A stretch of 48,355 nt of DNA, taken from contig NZ_FOXC01000020.1 in the NCBI RefSeq assembly GCF_900115605.1, positions 1-48,355 of the forward strand, written 5' to 3'. The notes beneath the pieces are model-generated. The model did not search any database. It worked only from the letters and a program-made list of their open reading frames with translations, and had not been told where the DNA came from. Below are positions 16,824-24,861 of the stretch, piece by piece. Source of the DNA: Halolactibacillus halophilus. GTDB lineage: Bacteria; Bacillota; Bacilli; Bacillales; Amphibacillaceae. The position numbers and the translations under genes are program-made. How positions within the stretch are numbered: position 1 is the stretch's first letter; every line of letters starts with the position of its first letter.

Positions 16824-17495
16824 CTATCGTGCCAAAGTGAAACTATAAATCTCACTTATTCCTGCTGTTTTTAGGACATTAGCGGCATGATGAATGGTCG
16901 TACCCGTCGTATACACATCATCAATCAGGACAATCGGTCCTTTGGGCAGCGACTTACCTTCTGTTAAATAAAACGGATTAGCTAAGTCTAATCGTTCTTG
17001 TCTCGTTTTAAGCGCTTGTTTACCGGTATGGTGTTTGTCTAATAAAGATAACGCCGGCCGGTTAATCAGTGAAGCAATTAAAGCTGCCTGATTAAATAAC
17101 CGCTCTTCCATCCGTTTGGTTGATACCGGCACTGGGACAAGTGTGGCTTGTTTTAATTTACCGTAATGCTGTAAAAAACCTTGATTGATCTCTCGCTTTA
17201 GCGGGGTCAATGCGTGGTAGTGATACCGATATTTACATAAAGTAAGTAATGCTTTAGAAGCCCCATCATAATGATACAACGACCGGTTGTAAGACAGACT
17301 TTTCCCTCTTCGTTCCTTGCAGTCATGACACATCGCACCCGTTGACACGTGTCGGCCGCAGTCCGGACAGACTGGTCCCGTTATTAATTTAAGCTTCGGT
17401 TCACAGTCAGCGCAGTAACCATATCGTTGTCTTTTTCCAAGCGACTGCCAACTGATGGCTTGGTTCATATCGGTTAAACAAATTAGGCATTTCAT
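16824..17495 (-). CDS. comFC: Competence protein ComFC (phosphoribosyltransferase-like)
   Basis: Late competence protein of 223 aa. The N-terminal zinc-binding part has CLICLTD, CADCEPKL and CPDCGRHVSTGAMCHDC. The C-terminal phosphoribosyltransferase domain has the PRPP loop VLIDDVYTTGTT. ComFC binds DNA and works with ComFA in uptake of single-stranded DNA. The ATG overlaps the last four bases of comFA (17492-17495), indicating translational coupling. comFB, which lies between them in B. subtilis, is absent. Confidence 0.95.
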   Translation of the reverse strand: MKCLICLTDMNQAISWQSLGKRQRYGYCADCEPKLKLITGPVCPDCGRHVSTGAMCHDCKERRGKSLSYNRSLYHYDGASKALLTLCKYRYHYHALTPLKREINQGFLQHYGKLKQATLVPVPVSTKRMEERLFNQAALIASLINRPALSLLDKHHTGKQALKTRQERLDLANPFYLTEGKSLPKGPIVLIDDVYTTGTTIHHAANVLKTAGISEIYSFTLAR

Positions 17496-19042
17496 AACCG
17501 TTCACCTAAAACGTTCATCTTATTAATCGACTTAATCGACTTGCGTATCGCTTTTGTATAGGTCTCAAAGTAAAACTGTACCGAGCCCGTTGGGTCATCT
17601 TTGCTTCTACCAGCCCGACCTGCAATTTGGACAAGTGCGGCTTCATCAAACACATCATGGTCAGCCTGAAGGACAAATACATCGACAGAGGGAAAAGTAA
17701 CCCCGCGTTCTAAAATGGTTGTCGTAATCAAAATATCAATCGTTCGCAGCCGGAACTCATCAATTAAAGCTTTTCTCTTCTCACTTCTAGCATGTACCGC
17801 TTCAATGGTGAGAGTTGGATACGCCGCTTGTACATGAGGCAACAGTGCCTCTGCTTGTTTAATCGTTGCGACAAAAATCAGCAGCTGACGATTATTTTCC
17901 CGCTCGTTAGTAATGGCTTCTCTTACGTTTTTTGGGAGCGGGGTATGTTTAAAGCTCGTAAAATACGGGCGAGGAACAGGTAGCGGGTGACCGTGATAGC
18001 GGACCGGCACAAAACATGTTGGGTAACGTTTTTTCACAAGTGCTGGCCTCGGTGTCGCTGAAAGATAAATAAACGTGCCAGTGTCTTTTAGGGCGCGGGC
18101 AGCTTGTTTGATTAAATGTTGATCATTATGATAAGGAAAGGCATCCACTTCATCAATGATCAACACATCAAACGCTAACTTGTAGCGGATAAGTTGATGG
18201 GTCGTACAGAGAGTGAGCCATGCCCTTTTATGATTATCATCACTGCCACCGTACTGACAAATGATCGGCACATCTGTAAAGACTGCTTGAAACCTTGGGA
18301 GGAGTTCTTTAATAACGTCTTGCCTTGGCGTTGCGACACAAACACGCTTACCTGTTAAAAGCGCTTGATTAATCCCGCGAAACAACATCTCTGTTTTCCC
18401 GGCCCCGCATACGGCGTGGATAAGTAAATGGCGTTCGTTTGTTTGAATGGCGTTCACTAACTGGTCACTTGCACGCTCTTGATGCGGTGTTAATGTAGAG
18501 GTAAACTGGAAACCAGTCTGTAGAGGTTTCGTTTGATGATGTTGTATAGTGAGATGAAACAATGTTTGACACGAGGCGAGTCGTCCGTACTTGAGGCAGT
18601 TTAAACAGTACCAATCGGTTTTATGACATTTCCCGCAAGGAAACGGAAGAAACAAAGCACGGTCTGTATTTAAGCAACGTGCACATTGCATAAAACCACG
18701 TGTCTTTGTGATCGCTGGTAGTGCCCTTATATCAATAACTTGATTCAAATCTGGCCGTTGCTTTTTAAGTATCCCTAGCTGTTCATGTGTGACTAATAAC
18801 CCGTCAAGTAGTAAATAAGTATCCTCTATCGCTTCTAATTGTTTTAAGGTTGTTTTAACCTTGTCTGTTTGCTTAGCTATTAATGATTTTTTCGCGTTGC
18901 TTTCTTTTACTAACGTAGGGCCTTGTTTAGTTAATGACTGGATGCGCTTTGATGAGGTGATGACTGACTTTTTTACCGTTAGCCATTGTTGATTGATGTA
19001 GTGATTAACCATGCGAATCGATTGGTCGAGCTGTTTTAACAT
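17492..19042 (-). CDS. comFA: Competence helicase ComFA
   Basis: DEAD/DEAH-type superfamily 2 ATPase of 516 aa that helps drive DNA import during transformation. A four-cysteine-type zinc finger lies at residues 120-149 (CARC, CGKC, CLNC). It is followed by Walker A GAGKTE at about 213-218, DEVD (motif II), SATPRP (motif III), and QIAGRAGRS (motif VI). The extended N-terminal 110 residues are variable in the family. GGGAGAG precedes the ATG. No complete ComK box was identified upstream. With comFC, it suggests the organism can be naturally competent. Confidence 0.95.
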   Translation of the reverse strand: MLKQLDQSIRMVNHYINQQWLTVKKSVITSSKRIQSLTKQGPTLVKESNAKKSLIAKQTDKVKTTLKQLEAIEDTYLLLDGLLVTHEQLGILKKQRPDLNQVIDIRALPAITKTRGFMQCARCLNTDRALFLPFPCGKCHKTDWYCLNCLKYGRLASCQTLFHLTIQHHQTKPLQTGFQFTSTLTPHQERASDQLVNAIQTNERHLLIHAVCGAGKTEMLFRGINQALLTGKRVCVATPRQDVIKELLPRFQAVFTDVPIICQYGGSDDNHKRAWLTLCTTHQLIRYKLAFDVLIIDEVDAFPYHNDQHLIKQAARALKDTGTFIYLSATPRPALVKKRYPTCFVPVRYHGHPLPVPRPYFTSFKHTPLPKNVREAITNERENNRQLLIFVATIKQAEALLPHVQAAYPTLTIEAVHARSEKRKALIDEFRLRTIDILITTTILERGVTFPSVDVFVLQADHDVFDEAALVQIAGRAGRSKDDPTGSVQFYFETYTKAIRKSIKSINKMNVLGERL

Positions 19043-19087
19043 ATCCGTTCTCTCCCTCTACTAAAAGATAGCTCTATTGTAACGAAA

Positions 19088-19117
19088 ACACCCGCGTGCC
19101 AGGGAGCACGCGGGTGT
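19088..19117. terminator. Terminator between degV and comFA
   Basis: A 12-bp perfect GC-rich stem, ACACCCGCGTGC / GCACGCGGGTGT, is followed by TGTTTTCGTT on the minus strand. It lies downstream of degV and upstream of comFA; the T-rich plus-strand tail would also allow function in the other direction. Confidence 0.8.
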
Positions 19118-19239
19118 GAGTGTTTTTTACATATTCAAAATAAATTCAGGCTATTTTTAGTATTTTCGCCGGCAACAGTTAAAAACGGATTATTTTTTAC
19201 TTAGAATTATTTTTAGTACGTCAAAGCATCATGCTGACG

Positions 19240-20082
19240 TTAGAGTTTATACCAACCAAGTCCAATCGAGCCTTCTCCGAGGTGCGTACCAATCACGGGA
19301 CCGAAGTAGCTTAACGTTAATTCAACATTATTATAGCGTTCTTTTAGTTCACGCATCAATTGTTCAGCCGTTTCTGGGCAATTCGCATGAATCACGGTCG
19401 CACGAATCGGCGCGCCCGTACTTGCATCTTCATCAATTAATTCAATCAGGCGTTTAAAAGCCTTTTTCTGGGTCCGGATTTTTTCAAATGGGACAATTTT
19501 TGTCTCAGAGAAATGTAAGATCGGTTTCACTTGGAGGACACTTCCGACAAGTGCCTGAGCCCCATTTAAGCGCCCACCACGATGTAAATGATTTAAATCA
19601 TCGACGACGAAATAGGCCCTTAAGGACTCTTTCACTGTATTTAACCGCTCAAGGATGGCTGCTGGTGAAGCATTCTTTTGTGCCAGTTTGGCAGCTTCTA
19701 ACACATAAAAACCTTGCGCCATACAACTGACTTCTGAATCAAAGGCATATGTATCAAGACCGTCTACCATCGTTCCTGCCGTCTGCATCGATTGATACGT
19801 CCCACTGATTCCACTTGATAAGTGAATTGAGACAACCGCATCGTAATCTTGTTTTAACTGTTCAAGTAAATCAACCATTAAACCAATTGCGGGTTGTGAC
19901 GTTTTTGGTAATACCCTTTCTTCTCTTACTTTCTCATAGAAGTCAGTAGCGGTTAAGTCAACTTCTTCTTGGTACGAGGCACCATTAAAGGTAACGGTTA
20001 GGGGAATCATTTGGATGTTGTATTCTTCTCTTATTTCTTTTGGGATATAGGCGGTACTGTCTGTAATTATTGCGACTGTCAT
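19240..20082 (-). CDS. degV: DegV family fatty-acid-binding protein
   Basis: Cytoplasmic DegV (FakB-like) protein of 280 aa, which binds a fatty acid in a deep pocket and presents it to a fatty-acid kinase. It begins MTVAIITDSTAYIPKE and carries the SSGISGTYQS loop and the HRGGRLNGAQALVGSVLQVKPIL segment typical of the family. The frame is open to a GTG at 20103, but GAGAGG lies 9 nt before the ATG at 20082, so that start is chosen. B. subtilis degV (yviA) also lies beside degU and comFA. Confidence 0.93.
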   Translation of the reverse strand: MTVAIITDSTAYIPKEIREEYNIQMIPLTVTFNGASYQEEVDLTATDFYEKVREERVLPKTSQPAIGLMVDLLEQLKQDYDAVVSIHLSSGISGTYQSMQTAGTMVDGLDTYAFDSEVSCMAQGFYVLEAAKLAQKNASPAAILERLNTVKESLRAYFVVDDLNHLHRGGRLNGAQALVGSVLQVKPILHFSETKIVPFEKIRTQKKAFKRLIELIDEDASTGAPIRATVIHANCPETAEQLMRELKERYNNVELTLSYFGPVIGTHLGEGSIGLGWYKL

Positions 20083-20427
20083 ATTATCGAACCTCTCTAT
20101 CACTAACTTAGTTGTTTTTATTATTGGGTAACTTGTTTATCCGTTGTAAATAGCGACGGTTTGCTTCTATTTCAAGATCTTCTTTATAGTTGATTCGTCT
20201 GCCGTTAGTGTATCTGTCATTAGACACACATCACTCAAGTATCAACTGATTTTTTTCCGAGCATCAAACTAACTAAAAAGAAACTCCTTTCTATTCTAAC
20301 GGTTTTCCCGGCAAATAGAAACCCCAAATCCTTAGGTTTAGAAAGCCCTTTATATTTAAGACATAAATAACCACCAAGTATTAAGAGGCTATGCTTCTTT
20401 TTACTTGGTGGTTATGTTTGTTTAAAA
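20083..20427. other. Gap between degV and degU
   Basis: No gene is supported. The only clear structure is the degU terminator at 20367-20415; the remainder is AT-rich with no repeat or leader motif that I could recognise. Confidence 0.4.
20367..20415 (-). terminator. Terminator after degU
   Basis: A 14-bp perfect stem (ATAACCACCAAGTA / TACTTGGTGGTTAT) encloses a 21-nt loop and is followed by TTATG on the minus strand. It starts 13 nt past the degU stop codon. Confidence 0.7.
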
Positions 20428-21102
20428 CTATAAAACTTCTACCCAACCATTTTTAATGGCAGTGACAACCGCTTGGGTCCGGTCATTCACATTCATCTTT
20501 TGTAAAATATTGCTGACGTGGTTCTTGACTGTTTTTTCACTGATGAACAGCGCTTCAGAAATACCGCGGTTACTCTTACCGTCAGCTAAGAGTTGTAGAA
20601 CTTCACACTCACGACGCGTGAGTAGGTGCAGCGGTTTACGGTATTCAACTTGTTGGAAACCTTTATGTTCTTCTTCACTCATCCGTTTAAATTCTTTGAC
20701 TAAGTTATGGGTGACTTTTGGATGCAAGTAAGCTCCACCGTCTGAAACAACCTTAATCGCTTGAACAAGTGATTCTGAGTCCATGTCTTTAAGTAAGTAT
20801 CCTTGGGCTCCTGACTTTAAGGCATGGGTCACATAATTTTCATCGTCATGGATTGAGAGAATAATTACTTTTAATTGCGGATACTTATCCACTAATTGTT
20901 TCGTTGCTTCAACACCATTGACGCGTTCCATGTTGATATCCATTAACACAACATCTGGCTGATACGTATCAACCAAACTCATCGCGTTCTCACCATCGCT
21001 ACCTTCTGCGACAACCTCAAAATCATTTTCAAAATCTAAAATACGGCGAATACCTTCTCTAAATAAGACGTGATCATCAATTAATACGATTTTTGTACTC
21101 AT
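20428..21102 (-). CDS. degU: Two-component response regulator DegU
   Basis: NarL/FixJ-type response regulator of 224 aa controlling degradative enzymes, competence and motility. The receiver domain has D9/D10 in [11 protein letters not shown], the phospho-acceptor D55 in VLMDINM, and K104 in the LLKDMDSE segment. The C-terminal LuxR-type helix-turn-helix is [40 protein letters not shown]. It is paired with DegS upstream, but a gap of 262 nt separates them, unlike the tight B. subtilis pair, so degU may have its own promoter. The start is preceded by TAGGAGG. Confidence 0.96.
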   Translation of the reverse strand: MSTKIVLIDDHVLFREGIRRILDFENDFEVVAEGSDGENAMSLVDTYQPDVVLMDINMERVNGVEATKQLVDKYPQLKVIILSIHDDENYVTHALKSGAQGYLLKDMDSESLVQAIKVVSDGGAYLHPKVTHNLVKEFKRMSEEEHKGFQQVEYRKPLHLLTRRECEVLQLLADGKSNRGISEALFISEKTVKNHVSNILQKMNVNDRTQAVVTAIKNGWVEVL

Positions 21103-21364
21103 AGTTTTGTCCTCCTAATAATGCGTGTTTTACTCATTAGTTAATATTTGGTTTGACGTGGTTGTACTATTCTAACACAACTTCCGACTAACGTACTGAT
21201 TTTATTGACAGAACAGTGATGAAAACTACACATCACATTATATGTCGCATAAATAGTTAAAAAAGTTTCATTCATTTATACTAAACAATACACTTATTAT
21301 ACTAGAAATCTTAGAAAATACCTATACCTTTAGTTGGTTTTAATCTAATTTTAATGAAAATGAC

Positions 21365-22528
21365 TTAATCTTTTAAAGGAATATTAATAAAAACATGCGT
21401 ACCTTTTCCTGGATTTGACGTCAGTTCAAGTGTTCCATCCAACATATCGACCCGCTCACGCATGCCAATCAGTCCGAAGGACTGACTTTTAGTTTCATAA
21501 AGGATAAATCCTTTACCATCATCTTTAACTGATACATTGACGCGCGTTTTTGAAACGACGAGTTTCACATCGATCACTGATGCTTCGGCATGTTTAATCG
21601 CATTTTGAACGGCTTCTTGTGTCAGTCTGAAAATAGCAACCTCATATTTCTCTTCTAGTCGTTCATGGTTTGACTGTTCATGAAAGTGAATCACCAAATC
21701 GTGATAGTCACTTAAGGTTTGTAGATATTTTCTAATCGTTGGTACAATTCCTAAGTCGTCAAGGGCCATTGGACGGAGGTTATAAATAATTCGCCGAACC
21801 TCATACAATGACTCACGGACCATCTTACGCATTGATTTAATTTCAACGAGCGCTTCTTCTGGACTGCGTTCGCGGTAAGTCCGGTCGACAATATCAGCCC
21901 GAATTAAGACATTCGCCATCATTTGAGCCGGACCATCATGGATTTCGCGCGAAATCCGGCGCCGCTCTTCTTCCTGGGCTTCAATAATCTTCAGTCCAAA
22001 CATTTGTTTTTCTTTTGCATCTTCAATGAGTGAGGTGATTTCTTTAAAATCATCCGTTAAATAATTCAGTACAATCGACACTTTACCGACCAATGATTCC
22101 GCGCGTTCGATTGTATCATCGATTGAGCGCAACCGGCGTTCAATGTCGTCTCGTTCTTTTCTAAGCGTCTGTTCACGCTCTTGTTTCATACGGTATTCAA
22201 CTTGAAAGTTATGCGCTGTTTCATACACTTTTTGGATTTCTTTTTCTGAATACATACTAAAGTTCTCACTAACGGTGGCAAGACGTTGCCTTGAGACCCG
22301 TTCTTTACGCTCTAATAAGTCATTCTCTGAGATGATTTCCTCAATCTCTATGCGTAACCGGGCAATTTTTTCGGTTAACGTTTCATATTCCACACGGGCT
22401 TGTTCTGTTATATTGTAAATTTCATCTTTACTATTATGGACAGCTTCGACCATTTCATCAATAATAGTGTCGAGGTCGTTTAAATTCGCACCTGGATATT
22501 TGTGTTGTTTATGTTGTTTGTTTGCCAT
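21365..22528 (-). CDS. degS: Sensor histidine kinase DegS
   Basis: Cytoplasmic histidine kinase of 387 aa that phosphorylates DegU. The N-terminal 180 residues are a long coiled coil of the DegS sensor type with no transmembrane segments. The HisKA_3 box EERRRISREIHDGPAQMM has the phospho-acceptor at H197. The ATPase domain follows, with QEAVQNAIKHA, DDGKGF and GLIGMRERV. The order degS then degU is conserved. The cluster also holds competence and flagellar genes that DegS/DegU regulates in Bacillus. Confidence 0.96.
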   Translation of the reverse strand: MANKQHKQHKYPGANLNDLDTIIDEMVEAVHNSKDEIYNITEQARVEYETLTEKIARLRIEIEEIISENDLLERKERVSRQRLATVSENFSMYSEKEIQKVYETAHNFQVEYRMKQEREQTLRKERDDIERRLRSIDDTIERAESLVGKVSIVLNYLTDDFKEITSLIEDAKEKQMFGLKIIEAQEEERRRISREIHDGPAQMMANVLIRADIVDRTYRERSPEEALVEIKSMRKMVRESLYEVRRIIYNLRPMALDDLGIVPTIRKYLQTLSDYHDLVIHFHEQSNHERLEEKYEVAIFRLTQEAVQNAIKHAEASVIDVKLVVSKTRVNVSVKDDGKGFILYETKSQSFGLIGMRERVDMLDGTLELTSNPGKGTHVFINIPLKD

Positions 22529-22911
22529 TTCACTAAACTCCCCAAATCTTCATTTTTTATAAGGTCAGACCTGATTCGTCTTCGCCTTGTTTTGTATCGC
22601 AGTCCTAGACAAGACAGCTTCTGTTGCTATTGTACCACGCGAGGTGGGCCTCGCCTATTATAAAGGTAAAGGTATCTCAACTTAAGCGACTTTCTTCTAT
22701 TAATAATTACCTTTCACAACTTGCTTTAAACTTGTATAACGGAAATAGAATGACAAGAAGTAATACTTGAGAAACGGATGTGTCGCAAGGTCAGTAACTC
22801 TCATTCTAATAGCTTATGGCTATTTGTTACAGCATTCGTCTAACTATTAAATATATAGCCGAGGTTTACCTTAACCGTTACTCTTTGTATAATAAGGTGT
22901 GAGGTGACAAC
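22529..22911. other. Divergent region between degS and yvyE
   Basis: No coding region is supported. It contains a small GC-rich inverted repeat GCGAGG-TGGG-CCTCGC (22639-22654) without a T-tract and the yvyE promoter described separately. The degS promoter must lie here too but was not identified with confidence. Confidence 0.4.
22865..22893 (+). promoter_or_regulatory. Sigma-A-type promoter of yvyE
   Basis: TTTACC (22865-22870), a 17-nt spacer and a perfect TATAAT (22888-22893) lie 18 nt before the ATG, leaving a very short leader with the GAGGTG Shine-Dalgarno. Confidence 0.75.
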
Positions 22912-23544
22912 ATGTTAAAAAAATATTATACAATTAAACAGTATGGACAAACAGAAATCGAGATTCAAAAATCACGCTTTATCGCCCATGCCAAGCGCTG
23001 TGAAACAGAACAACAAGCAAAAGATTTTATTAATGATATAAAAAAAGCTCACCCTCAAGCCAACCATAACTGTGCTGCTTATATGATCGGTGAACACGAT
23101 CAAATTCAAAAAGCGCTAGATGACGGTGAGCCGTCTGGTACAGCCGGGGTACCGATGTTAGAAGTGATTAAAAAACGGGCATTAAAAGATACGTGTATCG
23201 TCGTGACCCGGTATTTTGGTGGCATTAAACTTGGGGCAGGTGGACTGATTCGGGCATACTCCACAAGTGCTAGGGAAGCGATTGATGCAGCCGGTCTCGT
23301 TTGCCGTAAACAAGTCCAAAAGCTTGAGGTCATGATTGATTATCCCCTTCTCGGTAAACTAGAAAATGAGGTGCGGCAAACGACGTATCTACTAGAATCA
23401 ATTGATTACTTAGAAAAAGTCACTGTTCATTTAGCGGTCGAAACCGATAAGGTTGATACCTGTAAAAACTGGCTCGTAAATTTAACAAGTGACCAAGCTG
23501 ATATATCTGAAACAACACAAGCCTATATTGAAGTACCTGTCTAA
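22912..23544 (+). CDS. yvyE: YvyE/YigZ family protein (UPF0029/IMPACT-like)
   Basis: Cytoplasmic protein of 210 aa in the IMPACT/YigZ family. It carries the family hallmarks ALDDGEPSGTAGVPMLEVIK and VTRYFGGIKLGAGGLIRAYSTSAREAI, plus a C-terminal ferredoxin-like domain. The function is not settled; relatives have been linked to translation control and peptide cleavage. GAGGTG precedes the ATG. In B. subtilis it also neighbours degS, on the opposite strand, as here. Confidence 0.94.
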   Translation: MLKKYYTIKQYGQTEIEIQKSRFIAHAKRCETEQQAKDFINDIKKAHPQANHNCAAYMIGEHDQIQKALDDGEPSGTAGVPMLEVIKKRALKDTCIVVTRYFGGIKLGAGGLIRAYSTSAREAIDAAGLVCRKQVQKLEVMIDYPLLGKLENEVRQTTYLLESIDYLEKVTVHLAVETDKVDTCKNWLVNLTSDQADISETTQAYIEVPV

Positions 23545-23565
23545 AGCTTTCAAGTATAGGCTTGT
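23517..23565. terminator. Hairpin between the convergent yvyE and VanZ-like genes
   Basis: Arms ACAAGCCTATA-TTGAA and TTCAAGTATAGGCTTGT pair with a single bulge. The left arm overlaps the last yvyE codons. T-runs are short, so it may work as a bidirectional but weak terminator. Confidence 0.5.
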
Positions 23566-23571
23566 ATAGAA

Positions 23572-24084
23572 CTAGCGCCGCTGTCGTAAAAAGGCGATGA
23601 TGACGATGCCTAACACCGCCAAAAAACTACCGACACTATCTAACAACACATCCCCAATGTAAGGGGTACGGTTGGGTGTTAAACTTTGATGCCACTCATC
23701 AAAACCGGCATAAACCACTGACATTAAGTAGCTGAAAAGAAGCAACCGTTGACAGTCTAAACGCGTTGTCTTTTTGAATGCATGAATAAATAATAGCGTT
23801 AAAATAAAGAAGACAAATACGTGTGCCCCCTTACGGATGAAAAACTCGACAAAGCTTTCAATCCCGAGACTCGCGACACTGATTTCTGAGTTGTGATACG
23901 TAAAGTTGACCCAATCGACCAAGGGTTCTACTACGGATAAGTCAAAGCGGGCGGTTAGTGCGGGCTTTAAGTCTTGACGTTCATAAGGCGTAGCGGAAAA
24001 TAAGAAAATAAGTCCCATCCAGATAACTGGAAGTGACCAAATTAGAAGTTGTTTAAGACGCGTTTTTTGGTATTGATGTAACAT
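23572..24084 (-). CDS. VanZ-like membrane protein
   Basis: Integral membrane protein of about 170 aa with four predicted hydrophobic helices (LLIWSLPVIWMGLIFLFSA, HVFVFFILTLLFIHAF, LLLFSYLMSVVYAGF, SVGSFLAVLGIVIIAFL). The VanZ signatures RKGAHVFVFF, FDEWHQSLTPNRTPYIGDVLLDSVGSF are clear. VanZ-type proteins affect teicoplanin resistance in some enterococci, but most chromosomal members have no known role. A TTG at 24102 is also in frame; the ATG at 24084 is chosen because AGGTG stands 5 nt before it. Confidence 0.85.
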   Translation of the reverse strand: MLHQYQKTRLKQLLIWSLPVIWMGLIFLFSATPYERQDLKPALTARFDLSVVEPLVDWVNFTYHNSEISVASLGIESFVEFFIRKGAHVFVFFILTLLFIHAFKKTTRLDCQRLLLFSYLMSVVYAGFDEWHQSLTPNRTPYIGDVLLDSVGSFLAVLGIVIIAFLRQRR

Positions 24085-24262
24085 CAATGCACCTGCTTTC
24101 AATATTTTTTAGCACCTTTTGTGCAGTGACGGGAAGATATTTGCTATACTAATGGTAGGATGACTAGATTTGTCACTGAAATAGGGTGACGGTAAACATC
24201 TGTCGATATTTTAACATATGTGACTCACAGACGGTGAGTAAAATAAAGGAGATGGATTTATT

Positions 24263-24856
24263 TTGAGAAAATTTGCTTGGCTCGTGTTAGTGACTGGACT
24301 TATTTTATTTGGTGTTGGGGCATTTCAATATGTATCCTCGATTCAAAAAGAACGACAAGCAACAAGTGAAGCCCATGAATTACTGGCTAAATCAAGAGAA
24401 ACACCGATAGAAGACCGTGAGGTCTTACGCCATTCCTTCGCCCCTGAAACAGGCGAGACGGTTGGCTTAATCGGGATTGATAAGATTGAAGCATCGATCC
24501 CGATTATTGAAGGCACAGATCCTGAAGAGTTAGAAAAAGGTGTCGGACATTACGCATCAACGAAATACCCCGGAGATAATAGTCAAATTCTTTTCTCTGG
24601 CCATCGTGATACCGTCTTTACTCGCCTAGGTGAAGTGGAAGTCGGTGATATTATCTCAGTCGAGTTGCCTTACGGCACCTTCGATTATGAAATGGTCTCG
24701 AGTAAAATTGTAGCTGCTGATGACCGTACAATTATTCAGCCTCAATTAAAAGAAGAAGAATTAGTCATTTCAACATGTTACCCGTTTGGTTATATCGGAG
24801 ATGCGCCTGACCGTTACATTCTGTATGCCAAACCCGTCAACCAGGTAGAGGAGTGA
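24263..24856 (+). CDS. Class D sortase
   Basis: Membrane-anchored cysteine transpeptidase of 197 aa. A single N-terminal membrane helix (about residues 5-25) precedes the sortase barrel. The catalytic triad is visible: His114 in SGHRDTVF, Cys172 in ISTCYPFGYIG, Arg184 in APDRY. The start is TTG at 24263, with AAAGGAGAT upstream; the nearby ATG at 24252 runs into a stop at once. The penicillin-binding protein gene starts 5 nt after its stop, so the two form an operon. No LPxTG-type substrate is encoded in the window, so its targets lie elsewhere. Confidence 0.93.
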   Translation: MRKFAWLVLVTGLILFGVGAFQYVSSIQKERQATSEAHELLAKSRETPIEDREVLRHSFAPETGETVGLIGIDKIEASIPIIEGTDPEELEKGVGHYASTKYPGDNSQILFSGHRDTVFTRLGEVEVGDIISVELPYGTFDYEMVSSKIVAADDRTIIQPQLKEEELVISTCYPFGYIGDAPDRYILYAKPVNQVEE

Positions 24857-24861
24857 AGCCA